Below are positions 51,781-59,850 of a DNA stretch of 64,000 bases, one piece after another. This DNA is from Flavonifractor sp. An112 (GTDB lineage: Bacteria > Bacillota > Clostridia > Oscillospirales > Oscillospiraceae), in NCBI RefSeq assembly GCF_002161085.1, contig NZ_NFLU01000004.1, positions 62,001 to 126,000 of the forward strand, written 5' to 3'. A program made the translations under genes and the position numbers. Within the stretch, counting starts at the first letter, position 1. Every line of letters begins with the position of its first letter. The notes below the pieces were generated by a model. That model did no database searches, was not told where the DNA came from, and saw only the letters and a list, made by a program, of their open reading frames with translations.

Positions 51781-51809
51781 TTGTCAGAGAGGAATAAATT
51801 GGGTATACT
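51781..51809 (+). promoter_or_regulatory. Promoter of the dynamin-like GTPase operon
   Basis: TTGTCA (51781-51786), 17 bases, TATACT (51804-51809). It is the only convincing promoter for the next 7.7 kb of same-strand genes. Confidence 0.75.
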
Positions 51810-51885
51810 GGAAGAGATAAAATTGCAGAATCCAGTCGGAACTGGTCGGAACTGTGGGCCGGTGGCGGCACGCGGAGGGAAGACG

Positions 51886-53271
51886 GTGAAACGAGGAAAG
51901 AAATGGTGGGCGGACCGGCCTGCCCAGGCCGAAACAGCCCTTTCCCAAGACGCAATCAGCGGTATAAATCCAGAGATGAGTGCAGAGAGGAGCATGATCA
52001 TGTTTGCGGATATGTTGGACAACTTCATGGACCTGTTTGACCTGGATGACCTGCCGAAAGAGCCGGACGATGGGCTTATGTCCCAGGCGGGAGAGCAGGA
52101 GCAGAACAGTGACCCGGTACTGGTGGACCTGGACGGGGACGGAATCCCCGATATGGTGGTCCAGCAGCAGGGGTTGGATTTGGACGGGGATGGCATTCTG
52201 GAGACCCAGCTGGTCAACCAGGCTTTTGACCTGGATGGAGACGGCATCATCGATGCCCAGCGGGTAAGTGTGGGTGTGGACGGTGACCTGGACGGAGTTG
52301 CCGATCTGAATGTGGATACCGTTGCTGTGGACCTAGATGGAGACGGTCTGGCTGATTATCAGCAGATGGGTATGGATCTGGATGGGGATGGTGTGTTTGA
52401 ACGCCTGGACCAGTTTGTGGATCTGGACGGAGACGGCGTCTTTGATATGGCCCATACGGCCATGGACACAGATGGAGACGGCCGCTTCGATGCATTCCAG
52501 ATGACGGAGGACCTGGATGGCGACGGCGTGTTCCACGGTGTGGAGCTTGCGCCCGACGACCGTGAACCTCAGGCGGACGACCAAAATCGTCCCGATGATC
52601 AGGACGATCAGATCTTTGACGACGAGGCGGACCCCTTCTACGAGCCTGAACCTCAGGCGGAAGTGGAGCCTCAGCCCGACCCCGGCTATGGCGCAGTTCC
52701 CAATTTTGAACCCTTTGATCCCGACCAGGCTGACCCGAGTAAGGTGATCGGCGATCCGGAAAGCGCCATGGAAAACTGGCACTGGCAGGAGACTGGAAGC
52801 AGTTGTGCGGTGGCTTCCCAGGAGTTTGTGCTGGAGGAGCTTACCGGACAGGAATTTGAGGAGTCGGACCTGCGGGATCTGGCCGAGGCCAACGGCTGGT
52901 ATATGCCCCAGGCGGGTACCCCCATGGACGACGTGGGCAATATTCTGGAGCATATGGGACTGGACGTGGAGCGCAGCCAGGGCAATTCCATCGATGATAT
53001 CGCTCAATGTCTCCAGGACGGCGGTCAGGTCATCGTGGCGGTGGACAGCAGCGAGCTGTGGGAAGGGGTCAATGACGACAACTTCGGCCCCGGTATGCAG
53101 GCCGATCACGCGGTACAGGTCATTGGCATCGACTATACCGACCCGGATGAGCCTATGGTGATCCTCAATGACCCCGGCGCCTCCAACGGCGGCGGCGCTC
53201 AGGTCCCTCTGGACGAGTTTATGGACGCCTGGGAGGACAGCGGCTGCTATATGGTGGAGGCTTACGCCTGA
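51886..53271 (+). CDS. Calcium-binding-repeat protein with C39-like cysteine peptidase domain
   Basis: First gene of the dynamin operon, 461 residues from GTG 51886 (GGAGGGA five bases before it); ATG 52000 is an alternative giving 423. After an N-terminal leader, residues about 75-225 hold nine DxDxDG loops (VDLDGDGIPDM, FDLDGDGIIDA, VDLDGDGVFDM, MDTDGDGRFDA and similar), typical calcium-binding sites. An acidic Pro/Asp/Glu linker leads to a C-terminal papain-like C39 fold: TGSSCAVASQEFVLEEL (Cys nucleophile), ADHAVQVIGID (His), VILNDPGASNGGG (Asp/Asn). No signal peptide or membrane helix, so it is probably cytosolic. Confidence 0.75.
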   Translation: MKRGKKWWADRPAQAETALSQDAISGINPEMSAERSMIMFADMLDNFMDLFDLDDLPKEPDDGLMSQAGEQEQNSDPVLVDLDGDGIPDMVVQQQGLDLDGDGILETQLVNQAFDLDGDGIIDAQRVSVGVDGDLDGVADLNVDTVAVDLDGDGLADYQQMGMDLDGDGVFERLDQFVDLDGDGVFDMAHTAMDTDGDGRFDAFQMTEDLDGDGVFHGVELAPDDREPQADDQNRPDDQDDQIFDDEADPFYEPEPQAEVEPQPDPGYGAVPNFEPFDPDQADPSKVIGDPESAMENWHWQETGSSCAVASQEFVLEELTGQEFEESDLRDLAEANGWYMPQAGTPMDDVGNILEHMGLDVERSQGNSIDDIAQCLQDGGQVIVAVDSSELWEGVNDDNFGPGMQADHAVQVIGIDYTDPDEPMVILNDPGASNGGGAQVPLDEFMDAWEDSGCYMVEAYA

Positions 53272-53309
53272 GGGAACAGACGTGTCATTGGTGAAAGGAG
53301 CAAAGTGCG

Positions 53310-53840
53310 ATGCAAGAGATGCAGATACCATCCGTTTATCAGCTGATCCGCAGCTTTAACCGGGGCGAATTCCGGCGAAAAAGCATTCCCCAGGAACTGG
53401 TGTCCGGCTGGCCTGCCATCCGGCGGCTGGGCAAGACCCTGTGTGTGACCATCCCCTATTATGCCCGGGGACGGGCGGGGGATAAGACCATCCTTTATCC
53501 CCTGTACTGTTCGGCCACAGTGCCCCTGGGCAACCCGGATATGCTGTTGGATTATACCGTTTATCCCCATCAGCAGGGCTGGCAGGACCTGGACTGGTCA
53601 AAGCCTGTGGGATCTTTTCCCCATGAGGCCCTTGCGGGGATAGGGCGAAAGGAATACCAGGCTTTGTGTGCCCGCTTGTATGACTATTACGATGAGATGG
53701 TACGGGCCATTCTTCAGGGTAAGCCCTTTACTGCCCGGGAGGAGATGGGGGCTCTGTTCTGCCGTCTGATGGAGCCGGACCAGTATCCCCAGTATCTGCG
53801 GATCGATCAGAGATTTTATCGCTTCTTCTGTCCCATCTGA
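53310..53840 (+). CDS. Hypothetical protein in the dynamin operon
   Basis: Soluble protein of 176 residues that I do not recognise. It is rich in aromatic and basic residues (tyrosines in IPYYARGRAGD, RLYDYYDEMV, RFYRFFCPI) with a mixed alpha/beta look, no signal peptide, no membrane segment and no obvious catalytic motif. ATG 53310 follows AAAGGAGCAAAGTGCG, a strong RBS. The 38-base gap to the previous gene and 41-base gap to the first dynamin gene lack a terminator, so it should be co-expressed with both. A role as adaptor is a guess. Confidence 0.65.
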   Translation: MQEMQIPSVYQLIRSFNRGEFRRKSIPQELVSGWPAIRRLGKTLCVTIPYYARGRAGDKTILYPLYCSATVPLGNPDMLLDYTVYPHQQGWQDLDWSKPVGSFPHEALAGIGRKEYQALCARLYDYYDEMVRAILQGKPFTAREEMGALFCRLMEPDQYPQYLRIDQRFYRFFCPI

Positions 53841-53881
53841 AGGCACGGAAGAGATTATCATGGAGAAGAGGGTGGGCGGAC

Positions 53882-55645
53882 GTGTGGAAAGAGGAATATA
53901 CCCAGGCCTGCAGTATTTTGGCGGCAGGGCGCTATGCTAAGCTGGCCAAGCAGGCGGAGGGGCTCCATCGCTGGGTGAATGCCCGTAAATTCAGCGTAGT
54001 GGTGGTAGGAGAGTTCTCCCGAGGTAAAAGCCGCCTTATCAACGAGCTGCTGGACCGGCCGATTTTGCCGGTCAGGACCCTGCCCACGACCGCCCTGCGT
54101 ACCACAGTGACCTACCATAATAAGGAGATGCTGGTTCATGTAGGCCCTGACGGAAAAAAGACGGGCTACCCCCTGAAGGAGCAGGCATGGCAGCGGTTTC
54201 TGGCCGGAGAGGGCAGAGCGGACCCGCAGGGCGCCCTCTATGTGGGCGTGGACATTCCATGGCTGGGTCAGCACCGGCTGGAGCTGGTGGACACTCCGGG
54301 CACCGGGGATCTTGTGGAGCGGCGGACCATCCTGGCAGAGGAGGCCCTCACTGGTGCGGACGGCGTGATCATTGCCGTTTCGGCCCGTACGCCGGTCAGC
54401 GGCACGGAGCGCAAATGGATCCAGAGCCGGCTGCTGGCCCGGGAAGTGCCCCGCATCATGGTGGTTATCACCAAGCTGGACCAGATCGAGGAGGAATCCC
54501 GGGCCAGGGTAGTGGCCCATATCCGGGACAAGGTCCGGGAGATCAGTCCGGCGGTGGAGGTGTACGTGGCCCATGACTGGAGCGGGGAAGAGGGAGTCCC
54601 CGGCGGCCGAGAGCAGATCATTAGACGGCTGATGGACTGGGCGGATGCCCCGGAGCACAGCCAGCTGCGGGAACAGGCGGCCCGGGACCGGCTTGCCGGG
54701 CTGTTGACCATAGCGGCCGACGATTTGCGCTGCAGGGCGGAGCAAGCCAGGAATCAACGAACCCAAAAGGCTCAGGACCAGCAGCAGGCAGCCAGACAAG
54801 CCGCAGAGCAGGCGGGACAGCTGTGGGACATGATGATTTCCGAACTGAAGGACCGGGCCCCAGCGTGTATCACCAGTATCCGCAGCTTTGCCGCTGAGAA
54901 GGAGCAGCTGCTGCTGGAGAAATTCCAATATGAGCTGTCCCATGTCAGTGAACCCAAGCGGTGGTGGGAGGAGGACTACCCCTACCGGATGAAAATGGAG
55001 ATGACCGGGTTTTCCGCTGCCATGGAGCAGGAGTTTGCCAGGACCTTCAGCGATGATCTTCGGGGAATCAACGAGACTATGGCCCGCAACTACCGGCAGA
55101 CCCTGTCGGTGGGCCGCATCGGCATCATGGACAAGGATCTGATCGATATCGGCAGCGGCGAACAGATCGCCGGACTGGAGGACATCCAGAAGAAAAAGGT
55201 CAACTTTCAGGTAGGACGAACCCTGGCTACTGCCGCCGGGTATGTACTGCTGGCCGGTACAGGCGGTCCAGCTGCCATTGTTACCAATCTGTGCCTGGGC
55301 GCGGGCAGCACGGTGCTGGGTGAGAAGGTATTCCGCTCCAGTGTGGACGTGCAGAGGGGCAAGGTGCTGGAAGCGGTCAAGGGACAGGTGGAGCAGTTTA
55401 CCAAACGGGCAATTTCCGCCGCTGAGCAAAACATCAATCAGGCCTACCGCAGGATGTGCGGCGAGATCATGCAGCGGAAGGAACTCTGGTTGGATACACA
55501 GACCAGAAAACCGGCGGAATCCATGGCGGACGAGCGGGGCGGCAGCCTAGACAAGCTGCTGCTGGAGACAGAGAACCTCATCGCACGGCTGACCAGACAT
55601 CAAGGTGGAGGTACGGACGATGGAGCACTCTGTCAAGGCGGTTGA
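53882..55645 (+). CDS. Dynamin-like GTPase 1
   Basis: Bacterial dynamin-like protein, 587 residues. G1 VVGEFSRGKSRLINELL (near residue 40), G2 threonine in LPTTALRTT, G3 LVDTPGTGD (near 138) and a complete G4 VVITKLDQ (near 200). A long helical stalk follows (Gln/Ala-rich coiled coil near 290-320), then a hydrophobic, Gly/Ala-rich segment around 445-480 (LATAAGYVLLAGTGGPAAIV) that could be the membrane-inserting paddle. Starts at GTG 53882. Overlaps the next GTPase gene by 26 bases. Dynamins remodel or tether membranes; here the partner GTPases are encoded alongside. Confidence 0.85.
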   Translation: MWKEEYTQACSILAAGRYAKLAKQAEGLHRWVNARKFSVVVVGEFSRGKSRLINELLDRPILPVRTLPTTALRTTVTYHNKEMLVHVGPDGKKTGYPLKEQAWQRFLAGEGRADPQGALYVGVDIPWLGQHRLELVDTPGTGDLVERRTILAEEALTGADGVIIAVSARTPVSGTERKWIQSRLLAREVPRIMVVITKLDQIEEESRARVVAHIRDKVREISPAVEVYVAHDWSGEEGVPGGREQIIRRLMDWADAPEHSQLREQAARDRLAGLLTIAADDLRCRAEQARNQRTQKAQDQQQAARQAAEQAGQLWDMMISELKDRAPACITSIRSFAAEKEQLLLEKFQYELSHVSEPKRWWEEDYPYRMKMEMTGFSAAMEQEFARTFSDDLRGINETMARNYRQTLSVGRIGIMDKDLIDIGSGEQIAGLEDIQKKKVNFQVGRTLATAAGYVLLAGTGGPAAIVTNLCLGAGSTVLGEKVFRSSVDVQRGKVLEAVKGQVEQFTKRAISAAEQNINQAYRRMCGEIMQRKELWLDTQTRKPAESMADERGGSLDKLLLETENLIARLTRHQGGGTDDGALCQGG

Positions 55646-57377
55646 GTTTCAATTATATGAGGATTTGGTCCAGCTGCAGAAGATGCTGGAGGTCATGGAG
55701 CTGGATCCGGCCCTGACGGAGCGGTTAGAGGAGTGTAAAGAGCTGATTCGCACCAAGCGCTACCGCGTGGCGGTGATGGGGGAGTTCAAGCGGGGAAAGA
55801 GTACCCTCATCAACGCCATGTTGGGCCTGCCGGTGCTGCCGGCGGACGCTACCCCCACTACTGCCACCGTAAACCGTATTACCTACGGAGTGGAGGAGCG
55901 GGCTGTGGTGCGCTTCCGGGACGGTCGGGAGCAGGAGATCCCGGTGGACCGGCTGGCGGACTATGTGACCAAGCTGACGGAGGAGGGCCGGGCGGTCTCT
56001 GAGACCGTACAGGAGACGGTGCTGTACTATCCCAGCGTTATCTGTCAGAACCATATTGAGATCATTGACACTCCGGGCCTGAACGACGAGCGGGAAATGA
56101 CCCGCATTACCCTGGAGACCCTGCCCCAGGTGGATGCGGTCATTATGCCCATCCACGCCCGGGTACCCTTCAGCAGCACCGAGCGGGACTTTGTTTGTCA
56201 GATGCTGGAGAGCAAAAACATCGATGACATTATCTTCGTCATGACCTTTCTGGACCAGCTGGACGAGGACGACTATGTGTACGAGGACTACGTGGAGGCG
56301 GTGAGCCGCCGCATCCGGCAGGAGGTTTTTGGGGCGCTGGAGGAACGCCGGGCCTCAGAAGAGGTGCTGCGGAAGGCCCACCGAGTTCTGGACCAGGTTC
56401 GGCTCAGCGGTGTCTCGGCCTCCCTGGCCCTGAAGTCCTTCGTGAGCAACCAGAAAAAGCTGCTGGCTCAGAGTCATTTTGAAGGTTTTCTCAACGACCT
56501 GAAAAAGACTCTGGCAGGCCGCCAGATGGAGTGTGCCGTCTGGAAGGCGGCTGCCGGTATGGAGTGGGTAGTGACCCATCTGGAGGAGGCCCAGCGGGAG
56601 CGGGAGGGCTTTTTCCGGCGGGAAGAGGATAGACTTCGGGAGATGCAGCGGCGTACCCAACGCTTTTTTGGGGATTTTTCCCAACAGCTGGAGGAACTTT
56701 TCCGGCAGCAGCCGGACGTCATGGAGCTGGTGCTGGAGCCCCTGCGTCAGGAGGAAGAGAAGGCGACAGCCGCTGTGATCCGGGCGCTGAGCGGGGTCAG
56801 GGTTGCGGAACATATGGCAGTATTCCAGGCGATCAATCCGGTGATCTTGCAGATCCCGGAACAGATGGATGGCTGCTGGCAGCAACAATTAAAACCCATG
56901 CTACTCAGCCGGCTTGCCCAGGTGCTGGAGCAGATCAGCGTGGTGGGCAACCAGGCCGGTGTGGATGAGCCGCTGATGAAGGAGTACGGCTATCTGTTGC
57001 AGGAAGCAGAGGATACATGGACTGCCCAGAGCTTTGTTTGGGTGGACGGCCCTTATCCCAACGTGCCGGATCTGGCTCACTGCAACTTCATCCGCTATTT
57101 CCGCCCCTATTTGCAGCGCTCGGTGCAAGCCATGGCCCAGCGAATTGTGGATGCTGCCGAGACGGTGAAGGGACGCTGTTGTGCTCAGCTGCCTGAGCGC
57201 AATGAACCGCTGCGGGAACGCCTAGCCCAGAGACAGCAAGAGCAGTATCGCCAGTTGGACGGCCAGCGCAGGGCCTACGAGCAGAATCTGGACAATCTGC
57301 GCCAGACGGTCAATCAGGCCTGGAGTAATACCCAGGCTCTGCTGCGGGAGTGGGAGGACGGTCCCAGAGTTGGATAA
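55620..57377 (+). CDS. Dynamin-like GTPase 2
   Basis: Second dynamin-like protein, 585 residues. G1 VMGEFKRGKSTLINAML, G2 ATPTTATVNRITYG, G3 IIDTPGLNDERE; the expected G4 reads VMTFLDQLDE, so the TKxD lysine is replaced by Phe. The rest is a mostly helical stalk with Arg/Gln-rich coiled coils (EREGFFRREEDRLREMQRR, ERLAQRQQEQYRQLDGQRR). No clear hydrophobic membrane segment is visible, unlike its neighbours, so it may need them for membrane contact. ATG 55620 follows GGAGGTACGGACG and lies inside the end of the previous gene. Confidence 0.85.
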   Translation: MEHSVKAVEFQLYEDLVQLQKMLEVMELDPALTERLEECKELIRTKRYRVAVMGEFKRGKSTLINAMLGLPVLPADATPTTATVNRITYGVEERAVVRFRDGREQEIPVDRLADYVTKLTEEGRAVSETVQETVLYYPSVICQNHIEIIDTPGLNDEREMTRITLETLPQVDAVIMPIHARVPFSSTERDFVCQMLESKNIDDIIFVMTFLDQLDEDDYVYEDYVEAVSRRIRQEVFGALEERRASEEVLRKAHRVLDQVRLSGVSASLALKSFVSNQKKLLAQSHFEGFLNDLKKTLAGRQMECAVWKAAAGMEWVVTHLEEAQREREGFFRREEDRLREMQRRTQRFFGDFSQQLEELFRQQPDVMELVLEPLRQEEEKATAAVIRALSGVRVAEHMAVFQAINPVILQIPEQMDGCWQQQLKPMLLSRLAQVLEQISVVGNQAGVDEPLMKEYGYLLQEAEDTWTAQSFVWVDGPYPNVPDLAHCNFIRYFRPYLQRSVQAMAQRIVDAAETVKGRCCAQLPERNEPLRERLAQRQQEQYRQLDGQRRAYEQNLDNLRQTVNQAWSNTQALLREWEDGPRVG

Positions 57378-57449
57378 GATACAGAGAACGACCGGAAAAG
57401 GAGACCCTCTTTTCCGGCGCCATTGACAGAGAGAAAGGCGGGAACACCT

Positions 57450-59519
57450 ATGGCAGAGGAGAAGAACAGCCAGGAGACTTCATTCAGCGGATTTATCAAC
57501 TATAAGCAGACCATGACCAGCATTACTACCGATCTGAAGAAACTGCGGGAGTACAGTGAGAAGCTGGATCTGAACGGCAACATCAATGGCATTGACGAGA
57601 TACTCAAGCGGATGGCCAACGACAACTTCAACGTGGCCATTGTGGGTGAGTTCAAGCGGGGCAAGAGCACCGTCATCAATGCCCTGCTGGGCAAAAACAT
57701 CCTGCCGGTGGACGTGCTGCCTACCACCGCCACCCTCAATAAGATCACCTACAATGTGACGCCCTTTGTCACCGTGGAATATAAGGACGGACGCAAGGAG
57801 CAGATCGGCATTGAGGAGCTGGACAACTACGTCACCAAGCTGACCCGGGAGAGCGAGGAGCGGGCCAAGACCATCAAGGAGGCAGTGGTTTATTATCCTA
57901 TCAACTACTGTAAAAACGGTGTTACCATCATCGATACCCCCGGCCTCAACGACGACGCGGCTATGACCGAGGTGACCATGTCGGTACTGCCTACCATTGA
58001 CGCCGCCCTGATGGTTATCATGGCTCAGGCGCCCTTCTCCGAGTCGGAGCGGGACTTCCTGGAGAGCAAGATCATCACCAGCGATCTGGGGCGGGTGCTG
58101 TTCGTGGTCACCGGCATCGATCTGCTGGACGAGGAGGATGTGGATCGGGTCCTGGAGAACATCAAGCGCCGCATCCAGGAGCACGTGCTGAAGAAGGCGG
58201 AAAGCGTCTATGGCGTGGATTCCCGGGAGTATCAGACCTATCAGCGCAAGCTGGGCAACATCAATCTGTACGGACTGTCCGCCAAGAAGGCGCTGAAGGC
58301 CAAGGTCAAGGGCGATGTGCAGATGTTGGAGGACAGCTGCTTCCCCACGTTTGAAGCGGCACTGGAGAAGTTCTTGTCGGAGGAGCGGGGAGCGATCACC
58401 CTCAGCGTGCCGGTGAGCCGGATCAAAACCGCCTCCATGGAGCTGGTGAAGGCCATTCAGCTGCGGATGAGCAGCATGGACATGATGGCCAGCGAGTTTG
58501 AAAAGAAATATACAGCTGCGCTGGGGGAGATTGAGTCGGTCCGAAAGGAGCGCAGCCGGGAATTTGATACCGTCAATGAAAATGCCGACAAGGCCTTTGC
58601 GGGCCTGCTGCCCATGATCGACAGTTACTGGGATACAGTGGAGCAGGCGGTATCCGATGCCATTGACGCCTATCCCATCAGCAACTCCGACCTGAAGAAG
58701 GAAAATGCCGCTGCCACGGCCCAGGCGCTGACCAACCAGGTGAAAAACGCGGTGGCCAAGGTAAGCCAGACGGTAAGCGAGCGCATCCAGAACGCCATCA
58801 ATGTGGCACTGGAGGGGGAGGCCCAGCGCCTGGCTGGCTTTGAGAATTACTTCTTCCAGGCCACCGAGCGCATCCATGGAATGTTTATGCCCCAACGTAC
58901 CAGCGCGTCGGGAGGAGACTCGGTGATCGGTGTGGTAGCCAACTCGCTGGTTGGTTTCGGCATCGGCGGTGTGTATGTAGGCTTCAAGGAGGCCGGCTGG
59001 AAGGGGGCGCTGCTGGGCGGCGCCACCGGTGTGGGCGGCATGGCCCTGGGCAACATCGGTGTGTTCGGCCTGCTGATGCCTGCGCTGGCCATTCCGATCA
59101 CCTGGCCGGTAGTGATTGTTGGCTCCCTGGTGGTAGGTACCCTCAGCCTTTTCAGCAGTAAGTGGGTGGTGGACAAGACCTTCTCCCGAGAGAAGATCGA
59201 GACCTACAAGGCGTCCTTCAAGGCGCAGGTGCTGGAAGAGATCCAGCGGATGAAGGGTGAGAACAACTTCGCCGAGACGGTGCGCCGGCAGGTGGACGAG
59301 GCGTTTGGTGCTCTGAAGGAGAAGATCCGCAAGGAGACTGAAAATATTCTGGAGGATACCCAGAACCAGCTGACCCAGATCAAGGTGGAGCTGGCCCAGC
59401 AGCAGGTATCCGGCTCCAAGGAGAAGGAACAGCTGGATGAGATGCTGGAGAGCATCAACCAGATCTGTGTCCGGGCAGAGGAACTGGAACAGCAGTTGGT
59501 AGGTATTTTGTCCCGATGA
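57450..59519 (+). CDS. Dynamin-like GTPase 3 with membrane-spanning hairpin
   Basis: Third dynamin-like protein, 689 residues and the largest. G1 IVGEFKRGKSTVINALLG, G2 LPTTATLNKITYN, G3 TIIDTPGLNDDAAM, and a degenerate G4 FVVTGIDLLDEED. It is closest to GTPase 2 in the G domain. Residues about 490-575 form two or three hydrophobic helices (VVANSLVGFGIGGVYVGF, GLLMPALAIPITWPVVIVGS), a plausible membrane anchor or paddle, followed by a C-terminal coiled coil. ATG 57450 follows GAAAGGCGGGAA; the open frame before it lacks an RBS. It ends the operon at a strong terminator. Confidence 0.86.
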   Translation: MAEEKNSQETSFSGFINYKQTMTSITTDLKKLREYSEKLDLNGNINGIDEILKRMANDNFNVAIVGEFKRGKSTVINALLGKNILPVDVLPTTATLNKITYNVTPFVTVEYKDGRKEQIGIEELDNYVTKLTRESEERAKTIKEAVVYYPINYCKNGVTIIDTPGLNDDAAMTEVTMSVLPTIDAALMVIMAQAPFSESERDFLESKIITSDLGRVLFVVTGIDLLDEEDVDRVLENIKRRIQEHVLKKAESVYGVDSREYQTYQRKLGNINLYGLSAKKALKAKVKGDVQMLEDSCFPTFEAALEKFLSEERGAITLSVPVSRIKTASMELVKAIQLRMSSMDMMASEFEKKYTAALGEIESVRKERSREFDTVNENADKAFAGLLPMIDSYWDTVEQAVSDAIDAYPISNSDLKKENAAATAQALTNQVKNAVAKVSQTVSERIQNAINVALEGEAQRLAGFENYFFQATERIHGMFMPQRTSASGGDSVIGVVANSLVGFGIGGVYVGFKEAGWKGALLGGATGVGGMALGNIGVFGLLMPALAIPITWPVVIVGSLVVGTLSLFSSKWVVDKTFSREKIETYKASFKAQVLEEIQRMKGENNFAETVRRQVDEAFGALKEKIRKETENILEDTQNQLTQIKVELAQQQVSGSKEKEQLDEMLESINQICVRAEELEQQLVGILSR

Positions 59520-59525
59520 AGCAGA

Positions 59526-59563
59526 AAACGGAAGGCACACCGTTGGGTGTGCCTTCCGTTTGT
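59526..59563 (+). terminator. Terminator of the dynamin operon
   Basis: AAACGGAAGGCACAC pairs with GTGTGCCTTCCGTTT around CGTTGG. Confidence 0.88.
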
Positions 59564-59572
59564 TATCGGCAT

Positions 59573-59612
59573 AAAAAGACGTCGGAGCAAGCGATACAAA
59601 GCCTGCTCCGAC
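59573..59612 (-). terminator. Terminator of the minus-strand tRNA-Leu
   Basis: On the minus strand GTCGGAGCA pairs with TGCTCCGAC, followed by GTCTTTTT, immediately beyond the tRNA 3' end. Confidence 0.85.
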
Positions 59613-59613
59613 G

Positions 59614-59699
59614 TGGTGCCGGTGGTGGGACTCGAACCCACACGGTGTTGCCACCAACGGATTTTGAATCCGTCACGTCTACCATTCCATCACACCGGC
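59614..59699 (-). tRNA. tRNA-Leu (anticodon CAA)
   Basis: Type II tRNA with encoded CCA on the minus strand. The acceptor GCCGGTG pairs with CACCGGC. The anticodon arm ACGGA-TTCAAAA-TCCGT gives CAA; the variable arm is long and the T loop is GGTTCGAGTCC. Confidence 0.95.
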
Positions 59700-59722
59700 G
59701 TCCTATATGCGGTCTGGATGGT

Positions 59723-59751
59723 ATTATACACGAATTGCGGACAGATGGCAA
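59723..59751 (-). promoter_or_regulatory. Promoter of tRNA-Leu(CAA)
   Basis: On the minus strand TTGCCA (59751-59746), 17 bases, TATAAT (59728-59723). Confidence 0.8.
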
Positions 59752-59850
59752 GCCCTGTAATCGGAATAAATTCAGAAAACGCCATACCATTTCACCGGAA
59801 GATGTGTTATGATAACACTATCGAAAATTCCCACGGAGGGCAGAAAATCC

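Noticed and set aside
52130-52560. CRISPR-like or minisatellite DNA repeat in the GACCTGGATGG-type motifs
   Set aside because: The repetition reflects coding for DLDGDG loops; spacing and bases vary and there are no spacers.
51886-59519. Calling the dynamin operon a prophage or mobile defence island
   Set aside because: No integrase, transposase, att-like repeats or base-composition shift is visible; the adjacent tRNA-Leu is intact but no direct repeat of its end was found.
57480-59657. 725-codon open frame on the minus strand opposite dynamin-like GTPase 3
   Set aside because: High-GC antisense shadow: His/Leu/Gln-rich translation without domains, while the plus strand has clear GTPase motifs.
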